DNA of 64,000 nucleotides from Gaeumannomyces sp. JS-464 (Eukaryota > Ascomycota > Sordariomycetes > Magnaporthales > Magnaporthaceae). Shown in pieces: positions 47,672 through 58,250 of the stretch (the first letter of the stretch is position 1; each line of letters begins with the position of its first letter). The notes beneath the pieces were generated by a model, which was given only the letters and a program-made list of their open reading frames with translations, was not told the origin of the DNA and ran no database searches. The stretch spans positions 4,278,001-4,342,000 of the forward strand of contig NGZR01000005.1 in the NCBI GenBank assembly GCA_002197995.1, written 5' to 3'. Position numbers and translations under genes: made by a program.

Positions 47672-49552
47672 ATGGCCTTGCAGCCCCCCCAGTCCGTGGC
47701 CCAGATCGTGGCCGAGACGAAACGCGTCCACGGCTGGCATTTCGACGCCCCGCTTCTGAGGCTCTATGGCCTCTTGATCCCGGCGTGTCTCGTTGTCTGT
47801 GCTACCAACGGATACGACTCGTCCTTGCTCAACGGTCTCCAGTCCGGTGAGTTACCCAGCCGTCAGGTATAGGAGACGTGGCAGGACGCTGACACCTGCG
47901 GGTAGTCAATCAGTGGAATACCGCCTTCAACAATCCCAAGGGCGCCATCTTGGGATTCATGACATCGTCTTATCCCCTCGGTGCCATCCTGTCGACTCCC
48001 TTTTCCGCGTATATCTCGGACCGCTTCGGCCGGCGATGGTCCATCATCGTGGGAGCACGATTATGATTGTTGGTGCCGCCGTGCAGGCCGCCAGCGACTC
48101 GATCGGTCTCTTCGTCGGCGCACGCGTCATCATAGGCTTTGGCATCACCATCGCCCTCACCGCCGGCCCGTCCTGATTTCGGAGCTGGCCCACCCGCGGG
48201 ACCGCGTCGTCTTCACCGGCCTCTACAACACGAGCTGGTACCTAGGCGCTCTCTTGTGCTCCTGGACCACGTACGGGACCTTCGGCCTGCCCAGCTCGGC
48301 GGCCTGGAGGATCCCCACCGCCCTGCAGGCGGTGCCGGCCGTGCTTCAGGTCATCTTCATCTGGATGCTCCCAGAGTCGCCCAGGTGGCTCATCTACAAG
48401 GACCGCGGCGCCGAGGCGCTCGAGGTGCTGGCGCGCTACCACGGCAACGGCCGCGCCGACGACGTCCTCGTGCAGGCCGAGTACCGCGAGATCGGCCACG
48501 CGCTGCGCCGGGAGAAGGAGGCGCGCAAGTCCGGGCTGCGCGCCTTCCTGCAGACGCGCGGCAACCGGCAGCGGCTGCTGATTATCTGCATCATCGCCGT
48601 GGCCGGCCAGTGGTCGGGCAACGGGCTAGTGTCGTACTACCTGGCCAAGATCCTGCAGTCCATCGGCATCGTCGACCAGCAATACCAGATCCTCATCAAC
48701 GCCTGCCTCATGACGGTCAACTACTGCACCGCCGTCCTGGCTGCAGCCACCATGACGCGCATCGGGCGGCGCAAGATGTTCATCGGCGGCGGCCTTGGCA
48801 TGTGGCTCACATTCTCGGCGCTGACCATCGGCGTGGCGGTCTACAACGAGAAGGCGTCGGCCGACGCGGGCAAGGCGGCCCTGGGCTTCATCTTCATCTA
48901 CTATACCACGTACAACGTCTGCCTCAACCGCAGTTCTACCTGTACCCGTCCGAGATCCTGCCGTACAGCCTCCGGGCCATCGGCGTGAGCGTGTTGGTCT
49001 TCGTCAACAAGGCGAGCCTATTCTTCAACCAGTTCGTCAACCCCATCGGCATGGACAACCTGGGTGGAAGTACTACATCGTGTACATTGTGTGGATCGCG
49101 GTCGAGGTCGTGCTCTTTTACTTTTCTTCCCCGAGACGCTGGGCCACTCGCTCGAGAGCGCGGCCGAGATCTTCGACGGCCGCGCCAGCGACGAGAACTT
49201 GGAAAGGGTGAGGCCGAGGAAAGGCGATAGGTTCAATTTGCCGGACGCGTGTAAGGGCGGCGCAGCAGTTACTTGTCCAAGTTGTAACAAGCAGAGTAGC
49301 TCCTGTCCAGAGCGCCTGAACCAACAGTGGTACGCCAGGTACGGGCCTGTCATGGGCTCCGCCGGGTTGGTGATAAAACTCGCCGCTGCCGCCGCCGCCA
49401 CGGAAGACTTCTCCAACGATTGCCGACCCTCCGGCACACTCGCGTGTCAGTACGTGTGTTGGGGGAAGTGTGTTGATTCTGCAAAGCTCGGTGTTGTATT
49501 ACTTGGTGAGTTTTATGGACTTGTCGGAATGAAGTCACTTTGCCTGACGTGA
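47672..49552 (+). CDS. MFS sugar transporter, lactose-permease/hexose type
   Basis: Two exons: 47672-47846 and 47906 to about 49552 (59-nt intron, GTGAGT..GTAG). Start MALQPPQSVAQIV. Twelve-helix sugar-porter features: GYDSSLLNGLQS in TM1, SDRFGRRWS loop, PESPRWLIYKDR before the central loop, QWSGNGLVSYYLAKIL in TM7, RIGRRKMFIGG, and FFFPETLGHSLE at the end of TM12. It should import a disaccharide or hexose by proton symport at the plasma membrane. Five one-base losses break the frame, each at a short run: near 48054, CCC 48167-48169, CC 48928-48929, GGG 49062-49064 and TTTT 49122-49125. Adding one base at each restores the whole protein without other change. The C-terminus is uncertain: past about 49200 the frame continues into Cys-rich, atypical sequence and may be ended earlier by an unseen intron. 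Probably co-regulated with the GH3 gene. Confidence 0.82.
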
Positions 49553-49559
49553 TCTCCTG

Positions 49560-49870
49560 AAGCGGGCCACGCAGCACTGCGCGCGGCGAGATGAAAGTCA
49601 AGTCCAGGGGCGTCCCCATCGGCGGGCTGACGTGGTTTACATCGACGCCCGCGGCGATGAGCTGCCGCACCTCCCCGGCCTTGCCGAGCCAGGTGGCCAC
49701 GGGCAGCGCCGTGATGCCGAGGCGGTCCTGCACGTTGAGCTGTCCTGGATCGGCGAAGTGCCCAGCAGCAGCATGCGGACGGCCAGGCTCTCGTTGTCGC
49801 GCCAAATGCTGCGGCTGTCGTCCAAAAGGTCCACCGCCAGGTGCTGGAGGCGCCCGCGAAGGACCCCCAT
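49560..49870 (-). pseudogene. Ankyrin-repeat protein fragment
   Basis: The minus strand reads HLAVDLLDDSRSIWRDNESLAVRMLLLG in one frame, and after one missing base at CCC 49761-49763 continues NVQDRLGITALPVATWLGKAGEVRQLIAAGVDVNHV. The latter is an ankyrin unit (D-x-G-x-T-A-L..A..G....V..L...G...N). Only about 1.5 to 2 repeats are present and no start or full domain could be found, so this is likely a gene remnant. Its neighbours give no hint of function. Confidence 0.5.
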
Positions 49871-50214
49871 TGAAATTTGTGGTAGGCTACGAAGACAAGG
49901 TTCGGTCGCGACCGATGCGCTATTATCTGTACATACCTAAGGCGACTTCTGAGAGCCAGTGTTGTAAATGACGAAAGGCTTTCTCCCTGGCCGCAACTTG
50001 TCGCGCGGCTCAAGCCCCTACCTCCAGCGTCCCAGCGAAGACCAGCCAAGCAGCGGGGAACGGGCCTGCACTTGGAGGAGGCAAAAAGAAATGGGACAAA
50101 GAATATGTGGGGCATATCCCAATCCGGGCTAGCGCGGCTGCCTCAAGCTAGCCACAGTCCCGAGAAAAGAAGACGTGGGGTTTTCTGCTATACATCCTTC
50201 GCCTAATCTCAAAA
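49871..50214. other. Intergenic DNA right of the ankyrin fragment
   Basis: GC-balanced, with no gene supported. It ends where the GAGT-type LINE tail begins. Confidence 0.4.
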
Positions 50215-50560
50215 GGGAGGAGTGAGTGAGTGAGTGAGTGAGTGAGTATATTTAACGTCGGTAAATCGGGATCTACCAGTCCCTGCCTCCCAAGGGGCGT
50301 ACGACGTGCTAGCGCTACCTAAGCTAAACATTAAGCTACATGTTGCTATCCGGCGGCTAGCAGAATTAAACCCGAAGGCACACGGAGGTCGGGCCGCATT
50401 CCGGCGCTTCTTGTTAGTGAGCGGGCAATCGGCAGTAGGGCGTATAAAACGCCAGGGCGTTAAAGCGCTGCGGGTGGTAGTAATGCGGTCCGCCGGCAAA
50501 GTGCCGGAAAAGGGGCGAGGCCAGGCGGGGGGTCCTTGCAACCACCCCTGGGTCCGGCCA
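50215..50560 (-). mobile_element. LINE 3' end, orientation - (GAGT-repeat tail to the left)
   Basis: A (GAGT)n tail at about 50221-50247 is followed by the same 300-bp 3' region as 51420-51680 and 19456-19740, with high identity and almost no RIP damage. The similarity stops at about 50560, so it is a short 5'-truncated copy. Confidence 0.72.
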
Positions 50561-51404
50561 AAAGAAAGAAAAGTTCGGGGGCTGGAGGGTTTGGTTCCAA
50601 CCCGGTATGCTTCTTATGTGTCGCGTATCGAAACGATAAGCTGCGCGGTTTGCCAGCGTGGTGCAGGTCGGGCCGTTACGGTCACGCTGGCGAAACAAAG
50701 CCGCGCGAAAACCTTGCGCGTGCGATGCCACCTATACATATGTATAGTACCGCCGTGGCAACAGACAAAGGCGCGTGCCGTTAAAGCAAATCTTGCGCGT
50801 GCGTGCTTAAGCAGGTGCCTAAGCAGGCCAATCTTGCGCCGTGCGTATCGTTGGATGCGGTCGACCAAGGAGGAGTCGCGAATATAGCGGGAAGGGCGGC
50901 GGCTGGTGCCGTGGTGCAACGGCGGCCGTGGTTGGCGGGGGACGGCGGCGGCCGGGCCGGCTATTCGTCCAATATGTTCTAACTGCTTGCCGGCCTGCAG
51001 TCTTCTTGTGCGTTCGGCATCGTTTCGTCGCGTGTCGAGTATCCGCGAGGCGAAAGCGAAAGGAAGTTAAAAGGCGGTCTGGTGATGCGCGAAGGTTGGA
51101 GCATCCGATTGTCGAGGGTTTCAGCGCGCGCGAGGCGCGCCCTGGGCGATAGGGTGCAGGCCTTCCCCTCGACTGGCAATAGGCACCCCCATACCGTTGC
51201 CAGCCATTCTCTGCTCTTTTGGCCCAGTTGCGTTGCCGGCGTCGTTATTGAAAGGAGTCGGAGAACGCGAGCAAAACAAGCCAAATGGCTTGTTAGTGCC
51301 CTGATAGTGCTTTAGCCATTTTTGGTGGGCCACATACCAAAAATAACCGGCTTCTTTAGGGCTATTAACAATGATCCGATAAGAAAATTTTTCGGGGGGA
51401 GGTG
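50561..51404. other. GC-rich DNA between two LINE ends
   Basis: No gene is supported despite several chance open frames. It contains repeated TCTTGCGCGTGCG-type motifs at about 50708-50840 and a GC-rich, Gly-like low-complexity stretch at 50890-50965. The origin is unknown. Confidence 0.35.
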
Positions 51405-51779
51405 TTAAAAGGGAGGAGGAGGGGGAGTATATTTAACGTCGGTAAATCGGGATTTACCAGTCCCTGCCTTCCTAGGGGCATACGACGTGCTAGCGCTACC
51501 TAAGCTATATACACCAGGCTAAAATGCTGCTGTTACGGCGGCTAACAAATTATACGGAGGTCGGGCCGTATTTCAGCGCTTTTTATTAGTAAACGGGTGA
51601 TTAATAGTAAGGCGTAAATACGTTAAGGCGCTATAAGTGTAACGGGTGGTAGTAATGCGTTTAGCTAGCGGGTGTGCTAGGAAAAAAAAGTATAGTTAAG
51701 TTAAAACGGGGGGTTTTTAAGATTATTTTTAAACCCGGCCAGGGTTGCGAAAAATTAATAAACTTATTATTAATTTAAG
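51405..51779 (-). mobile_element. LINE 3' end, orientation -, start of the second RIP block
   Basis: Tail (GGAGGAGGAGGGGGAG) at about 51411-51427, then the shared 3' region, increasingly AT-rich towards the right. It ends at TTTAAG before pogo copy D (51780). The continuation reappears at 62911 (AATATAAAAAAATGTAAATG), matching the unbroken sequence near 43300 on the other strand. Confidence 0.72.
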
Positions 51780-53619
51780 TAACGTGGTTTATAAATAAGT
51801 GTAATATATAAGCGAGTAAAACACGCTATTTCGATTTTTGGATAATCGATACGCATGTTAATTTAATAACGTTAAAAATTTATTTAAATTATTCGGAATT
51901 GTATATATCGGACATTTTTACTTTTTTTTAGCAAATGCGCGCATTATGTTTAGTTTTGCCGCAAATGCTATATTGCTAACGAGTTGTCGTCGCTTTTTTT
52001 TTTTAACTTTTATAATCGCGCATTTTTTACTATAGTTATTTATTTAACTTTTATTAGTTTAAAACATTTCGTATTTTGTTAATAGTAAATAACTTTTTAA
52101 ATCGAACACGTATTTTTTTAACCTTTTAGCGTTTGCTTAATGTTTTGTTCGCTTTTTGTAATTTAAAGCACTTTTTTAAAAGGTTAACCGGATGCATAAT
52201 TGCTTTAGCCCTTTTTGCAAACTGGTTTATAACCGTTAGTATAAATGTTAAAAAATTGCTTTAATAATTAAAAATTCGAAATTTAATATATGTAAATTGT
52301 AAAATTGCTTTTTTAACCGTTTTAAACGGTTTAAAATTTTAAAGTTTAAGGTTATTTAAAAGCGTTTTTAAAAAAGTTAAAGTTTATAATTTTACATTTA
52401 ACTTTTTTAAAACCGAATTTAAATTAAAAAAAGCAAAGCTAGCTTTTTAAAACCCTTTTTAAATATTTCTTTTAATTATAAAGTTAAAAAATGCCTTTTT
52501 AAACGCCGAAAGGAATTCGATTTTAATTTCGTAATTAACGTATAACTTTATTAAGTTTTCGATTTATTAACTGTACGCTTTTTTAAAAAGCCCGAAACAT
52601 TTAACGTTAAATGGTTAAAAAAAGTAAAACGAGTGCGAAAGTATGCAAAGCGTAATAATGTTATATTTTTAATAATAAAGCTTAAAATCCGTTAAATAGT
52701 AGCTTTTATAACCGTTTAGCACTAATAAACGATAAAACCCCGTGAAATAAACTATAATGTATTTATCGAAATGTTAAATCCATTTTAAATTAAATTCGTT
52801 CGTAATCCACTTGTTAACGCTAATTATAATACTTAATTGCGTAAAAGGTTAATTTTTAAATACCAATTAGTTAAATAGTATTACTTTTTAACAATAATAA
52901 AAAAAAACCGTTTAACAGTAATAATTAACTTTTTAAATAATTATAACTTATTTCCAGTTATTAAATTAAACTAATTTTGTTTTACCACGGCTTTTTAACG
53001 TTGTAATAATTATAACAGCGGCGATTATACTTATAAAAAAGCCGGTTTTATCGAAATTATAAATGTCGTTATTTTAAATGCTATATTTAGTTATAATGTT
53101 TCGTATAAAATCAAATTACGCAAAAACGAACTTGGGATTTTCGCATTTAGCTTTTTAATAATTGCACTTTTAAATTTAACGCGTGCCGAGCTTTACGCGG
53201 GGTTTAACGAAGTTCGCGATTTAGTTTTTACTAATAACGCGCGCGTCGCGTTCGGCGAGCAGTTAATTAGCTATATTTTTAACATTAAAAAGCTGGAAAG
53301 GAAATGCGCGGGAATTTAATTTAAATATGTATTTAATAAACGCTTTTTTTCGAATTTCGTTAATTTTTGTAATTTTAACATAACATCGCGTAAAACTAGT
53401 TAACCGTATTTTCGACGCGTTAAAATCAAATTCGCGATTAAATAAATTTTCGCAACTTTTCGAATGTTTAATTTTAAATTAAATCGCAAAGTTTAAAACG
53501 TAAAAATTACCCGGCTTTTATTACTTTTATTTAACATTTTATTTAGTAAAAAAATTTATTATTAAAAATAATGTATCGCGTTATCGCGTCGTATGTTTTA
53601 TTTACTTATATGTTTTACT
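51780..53619 (-). mobile_element. Pogo transposon (copy D), interrupted in its TIR by gypsy-1 copy C
   Basis: Begins with a decayed TIR (TAACGTGGTTTATAAATAAG) at 51780. The transposase is on the minus strand, matching copies A and E up to about 53600. The last 18 bp of the other TIR lie beyond the gypsy insertion at 62893-62910 (..TTATAAACCACGTTA). 1840 + 18 = 1858 bp, practically the length of copy E (1859). RIP-inactivated. Confidence 0.82.
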
Positions 53620-54065
53620 TATTACAATTAAAAGTTTGCTTTTAAAGTAAAGCACTTTAAAAGTGGAAAAAACAATATCGCTATTGCTGGTTAATAAAAA
53701 AACACGTAATTTAAAAAGATAATTTAATTGCTTGCTTTAAAAAATGCTTAAAAGCTAACTTAAGTTAACTAATGCCGAAGTTTTAATTAAAGCTATTTAA
53801 AACAATAGGACATTTATTTTTTATATACACGTTATTTATGCTTAACACCTTTTTTAAATTTATAGCTTTACCGTAAATCCACAAATCCCTTTTTAAATTT
53901 CTTATTTTATTATAAATTTATAAATCCTTTTTAAATATATTGCTTTGTTTTAAATCCATAAATCCTTTTCGAACCACGTAACTTTACGTATTTTAATGCG
54001 GGGTAAAGCACTACTTAAAACCCTTCCCGTTTTATTATTTTAAGGTTTGCATACTAGTTATAACA
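53620..54065 (-). repeat. gypsy-1 copy C, 3' LTR
   Basis: 446 bp; reverse-complement match of 26001-26447, strongly RIP-mutated. Confidence 0.88.
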
Positions 54066-56391
54066 TTAGGTTTCCCTTTTTAAATTAAATTCTTTTAGTT
54101 ATACTTTATCGCCCCGCTTTTTATTAATAGTAAATATTTTCCTTTTTTACCATTTTTTAACCCTTTTTATTTTAACAAAATGTTTAGCTAAATACGAAAA
54201 CGTTTTTTTTATAAAAAAACCGTTAATTGTAAAAAGCTTTTAACAATTTTTATTTTTTATTTTTTCGAAATGCTTTTTTGCTTTTACTATTACGAGGTTT
54301 TAAAACGTAAAAAGTGTAAAGCTTTTTTTTAAAACTTATTTCGATATATAAAATGCTTTTAAATTAACCGATTAAAATGCGACATTTTAAAACCTTCGTT
54401 TATAAAACTTCGAAATATCGTCGTATAGCATTTTAAGCTTAAAGCTAAACTGGAAAAAGCAGAGGAAAAAGTTTTCCGTTTTCGAAAATAAAAACAAATA
54501 TGGTTAAAAAAAATAATACGCGCGGTGCGCCGTAATATCGATTTGGTAAAAAAATTAAAACGTATCGAGCGGGAAAAGGCCGACCGGGAAGCTTATTAAA
54601 CTGCCTCGCAACTTAAGCCATTCGTAGCTTTTGCCGTTTTTTTCGATTAGTAAACGTTTAAAGTTAATTTTAATTTAAACCTGTTTGCTTTTTTTAACCG
54701 CGGTAAGTCGTAACTTTTTTAATAATTTTTTTAAATCCTATAACGCATTAGGTATAACTTTGGTTTTCCTGCCGAAATTTCGGGTTCGAATTTTAACATA
54801 ACTATTGCTAAAAACCTAATTATCGAGCTTTCGGCGATTAGTTTTTTAACTACTTTTTACTTTTACTAACCTTTTTATAAGTGGTTTTACCGGTATTCCG
54901 TTAAAACTTCCTAGCAATTTATAAAATTGGTTGCTTTTTCCTACATGTTTTTTTATAACCGTACTTTTTCCATTTAATTAAATACTTTTTAAGCTTATTT
55001 TTTAACTTATAATTTAAAAAAACTTTAATTTCGTACTTTTATTTTAAATCGATTTTTATTAACTCGTCGTTTTTAAAACTTAGTAGCGCTAATTCGAATA
55101 GGGAAATATAAAAAACCGGGTAGGATTTTATAGTTAACGGTAATTAAAATTTGTAATTTACGTTTAAACCTTTTTTTAATATTTTAAAAAGTCCTAATTT
55201 TTTATGGTTTAGCTTATCGCTCGGTCGTTTTATTTTAATATTACGTCGAAAAAAATAAACGCTATTTCCCTTTTTAAAGGTCGGTTTTTTAATCCTTTTT
55301 TTATTTGCTTAAATAGCTATGTAATGCCGTAGCTTTTTTAGCTTTATTTGGAAATGTTTATGCAATTTAATAAACTTTGTTATTTGTATTTCCGCTATTA
55401 AAGCATATTTTCCTACTGTAAATTCTTTATACGCTGTAAACGTAAACCCGTAGTTCGTATAAAAAGGTGTTTTTCCCGTGCTTTTATAAATTAAATTGTT
55501 ATAAGCGAATTAAGCTATAAAAATAGTTATACTTAATTACTTTATTTGTAATTAACGTAATAACGTAAATATTGCTTTATAATTTAATTCGTTCGTTTCG
55601 TTTATCCATTTATTTAAAAGTGGTAAACCGTAAACAAAAAATGCTTAGCTTTTAGTAAAACCGTAAGCTTTTTCCAAAACTTGCTTATAAATAATTTGTT
55701 TTTATCCGTAATTAAACAGTTCGGCGTGCCGTATTTCGTTATTACATATTTAATAAAAACGTACGCTAGTTTCGGAACGTTGCTATTTTCTTTATATGGT
55801 AAAAACAAAACGTATTTAATAAGCTTATTTATTATTACTATTATATTATTTTACTTTACTTTAGTTATCGGTTTTTTAAATTAAAGAAATTTAATAATAA
55901 AATTTATAATAATTTCTTATTATATTTTGCTAAACGCTGGTAAAAGTTGCATAAGCTTATAAAGCTTATATTTGCTGGTTTTATTTTTAACACAGCTTTC
56001 GCAATATTTTATTACGTTTTATATTTCGGCTTAAATTTTTACGAACTTGTAATATTATTATAACCGTTTTCACTTTTTTTTTACGCTTTAATAGCCGTAT
56101 ATTAATTGGCTGTAAATTTATTAAATTTCTTTTAAAGTTTAAACTTTTCTTTATTAAACCGTTTTAACGAATATCCTTTATATTAAAACTAAAAATCCGT
56201 TTAATTTTTTCGTTAAAATTACTTGTATTTTTTTTAAATATTACGATTTAATAATTAAATTATCGGTTTAAAACGTTCGCTTAGCCGTTTTTTAACCCTT
56301 TTTAATATTTAATTTAAATGTTATAATTTTGTAAAATTCGTTCCAACGAATTTATCGTTTATTTAAATTTTTGCTAATAGTAAAATATATT

Positions 56392-58250
56392 AACGTAATT
56401 TATTAATAAACGACATATATTAACGAACGATATACGAATCGCGAAAACGCGATACATTTTTTTTGCTTTTAATTCTTTTACCGATAAACATGCTAAATTA
56501 AAGCAAAAAAAGCCGATTAATTTTCGCTTTTTAAGCTTTGCGATCGACTTAAAACTAAGCATCCGGGCCGCTATTAAAATTTATTCGGTCGGGTTCGCCA
56601 TTTTCGCTAAACGAAAGCGTGGTAAGCCTGCTCGACGCGATAGCAAACCTAAATTACAAAAATTAACGGAATTTGAAAAAAAAGCGCTTGTTAAATACAT
56701 ACTCGAGCTAAATTTTCGCGCATTTCCTTTCCGGCTTTTTAATGTTAAAAATATAGCTAACTAATTGCTCGCCGAACGCAACGCGAGCACCGTCGGCAAA
56801 TGCTAAGTCGAAAAATTCGTTAAACGCCGCGCAAAGCTCGGCACGCGTTAAATTCGAAAATACGATTACTAAAAAGCTAAATGCGAAAATCCTAAGCTCG
56901 TTTTTACGTAATTCGACCTTATGCGAAATACTGTAACTAAATATAGCATTTAAATAACGACATTTATAATTTCGACGAAACCGGCTTTTTTATAAGCATA
57001 ATCGCCGCCGTTATAGTTATTACAATATTAAAAAACCGTAATAAAACAAAGCTAATCCAGTTTAACAACCGGGAATAGGCTATAATTATTTAAAAGGTTA
57101 ATAATTACGGTTAAGCGGTTTTTTTTTATTATTGTTAAAAAGTAATACTATTTAGCTAATTGGTATTTAAAAACCGACTTTTTACGTAATTAAGTTATTA
57201 TAACGAACGTTAACGGGTAAATTACGAACGAACTCGGCTTAAAATAAATTTAGCATTTCGATAAACATATTGCAGCTCGTTTTACAAGGTTTTATTATTT
57301 GTTAATATTAAACGGTTATAAAAGCTACTATTCGACGGATTTTAAACTTTATTACTAAAAATATAATATTATTACGTTTTGCATACTTTTGCATTTGTTT
57401 TACTTTTTTTAACCATTTAACGTTAAATGTTTCGGGATTTTTAAAAAGGCGTACGGTTAATAAATTAAAAACCTAATAAAATCGTACGTTAATTACGTAA
57501 TTAAAATCGAGTTTTTTTCGGCGTTTAAAGCGGCATTTTTTAACTTTATAACGGAAGGAAATATCCGAAAAGGTTTTTAAAAAGCTGGCTTTGCTTTTTT
57601 TAACCCGGATTCGGTTTTGGAAAAGCTAAATGTAAAACTACAAACTTTAACTTTCCCGAAAACGCTTTTAAACAACTTTAAACTTTAAACTTTTAAAACG
57701 CCGCGGATAATTAAAAAAGCAATTTCGCAATTTAAATATATTAAAATTTGGATTTCCAATTATTAAAGCAGCTTTTCGACACTTATGCTAACGGTTATAA
57801 ACCAGTTTACAAAAGAAACGAATTCGATTATGCATTAAATAGCTTTTTTTAAAGCTAAAGTTACGTCGTTACGTAAAGCGAACGAAGCGTTAAATAAACG
57901 CCGGAAAGCTAAAAAAACACGTGTTTAATTTAAAAAGTTACTTACTATCGAAAAGGTACGAAATGTTTTAAATTAGCAAAAGCTAAATAAATAACTATAG
58001 CAAAAAATGCGCGATTATAAGGGTTAAAAAAGGAGGGTGATAACGACTCGTTAGCAATAAAACATTTGCGGTAAAACCAAACACAATGCGCGCATTTGCC
58101 AAAAAAAAGTAAAAATATCCGATATATATAGTTTTAAATAGTTTACATGGATTTCCGGTGTTTTTAGGTTAGCATGCGCGTTAATTATTCGAAGGTTAAG
58201 TCCGGGTATATCGTTTGCTAATATATGTCGCTTATTAATAAACCACGTTA
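56392..58250 (+). mobile_element. Pogo transposon (copy E), complete but RIP-mutated
   Basis: 1859 bp. Ends TAACGTAATTTATTAATAAA.. and ..TTATTAATAAACCACGTTA are decayed forms of the copy A TIRs. Transposase on the + strand with NFDETGFF at about 56969-56992 and the C-terminal knuckle remains at about 58020-58110. It is inserted at a TA inside gypsy-1 copy C: the uninterrupted site is visible in copy B at about 22526-22545 (GTGTTAGGTTTTTATAA). Confidence 0.88.

Noticed and set aside
50841..51152. 103-codon + strand frame between LINE ends
   Set aside because: Arg/Gly low-complexity, overlapping frames on the other strand, no domain.
43700..51400. Island as a Starship-type giant mobile element or secondary-metabolite cluster
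   Set aside because: No tyrosine recombinase (DUF3435) captain, no polyketide synthase, NRPS or terpene synthase is visible; only a glucosidase, a transporter and an ankyrin fragment.
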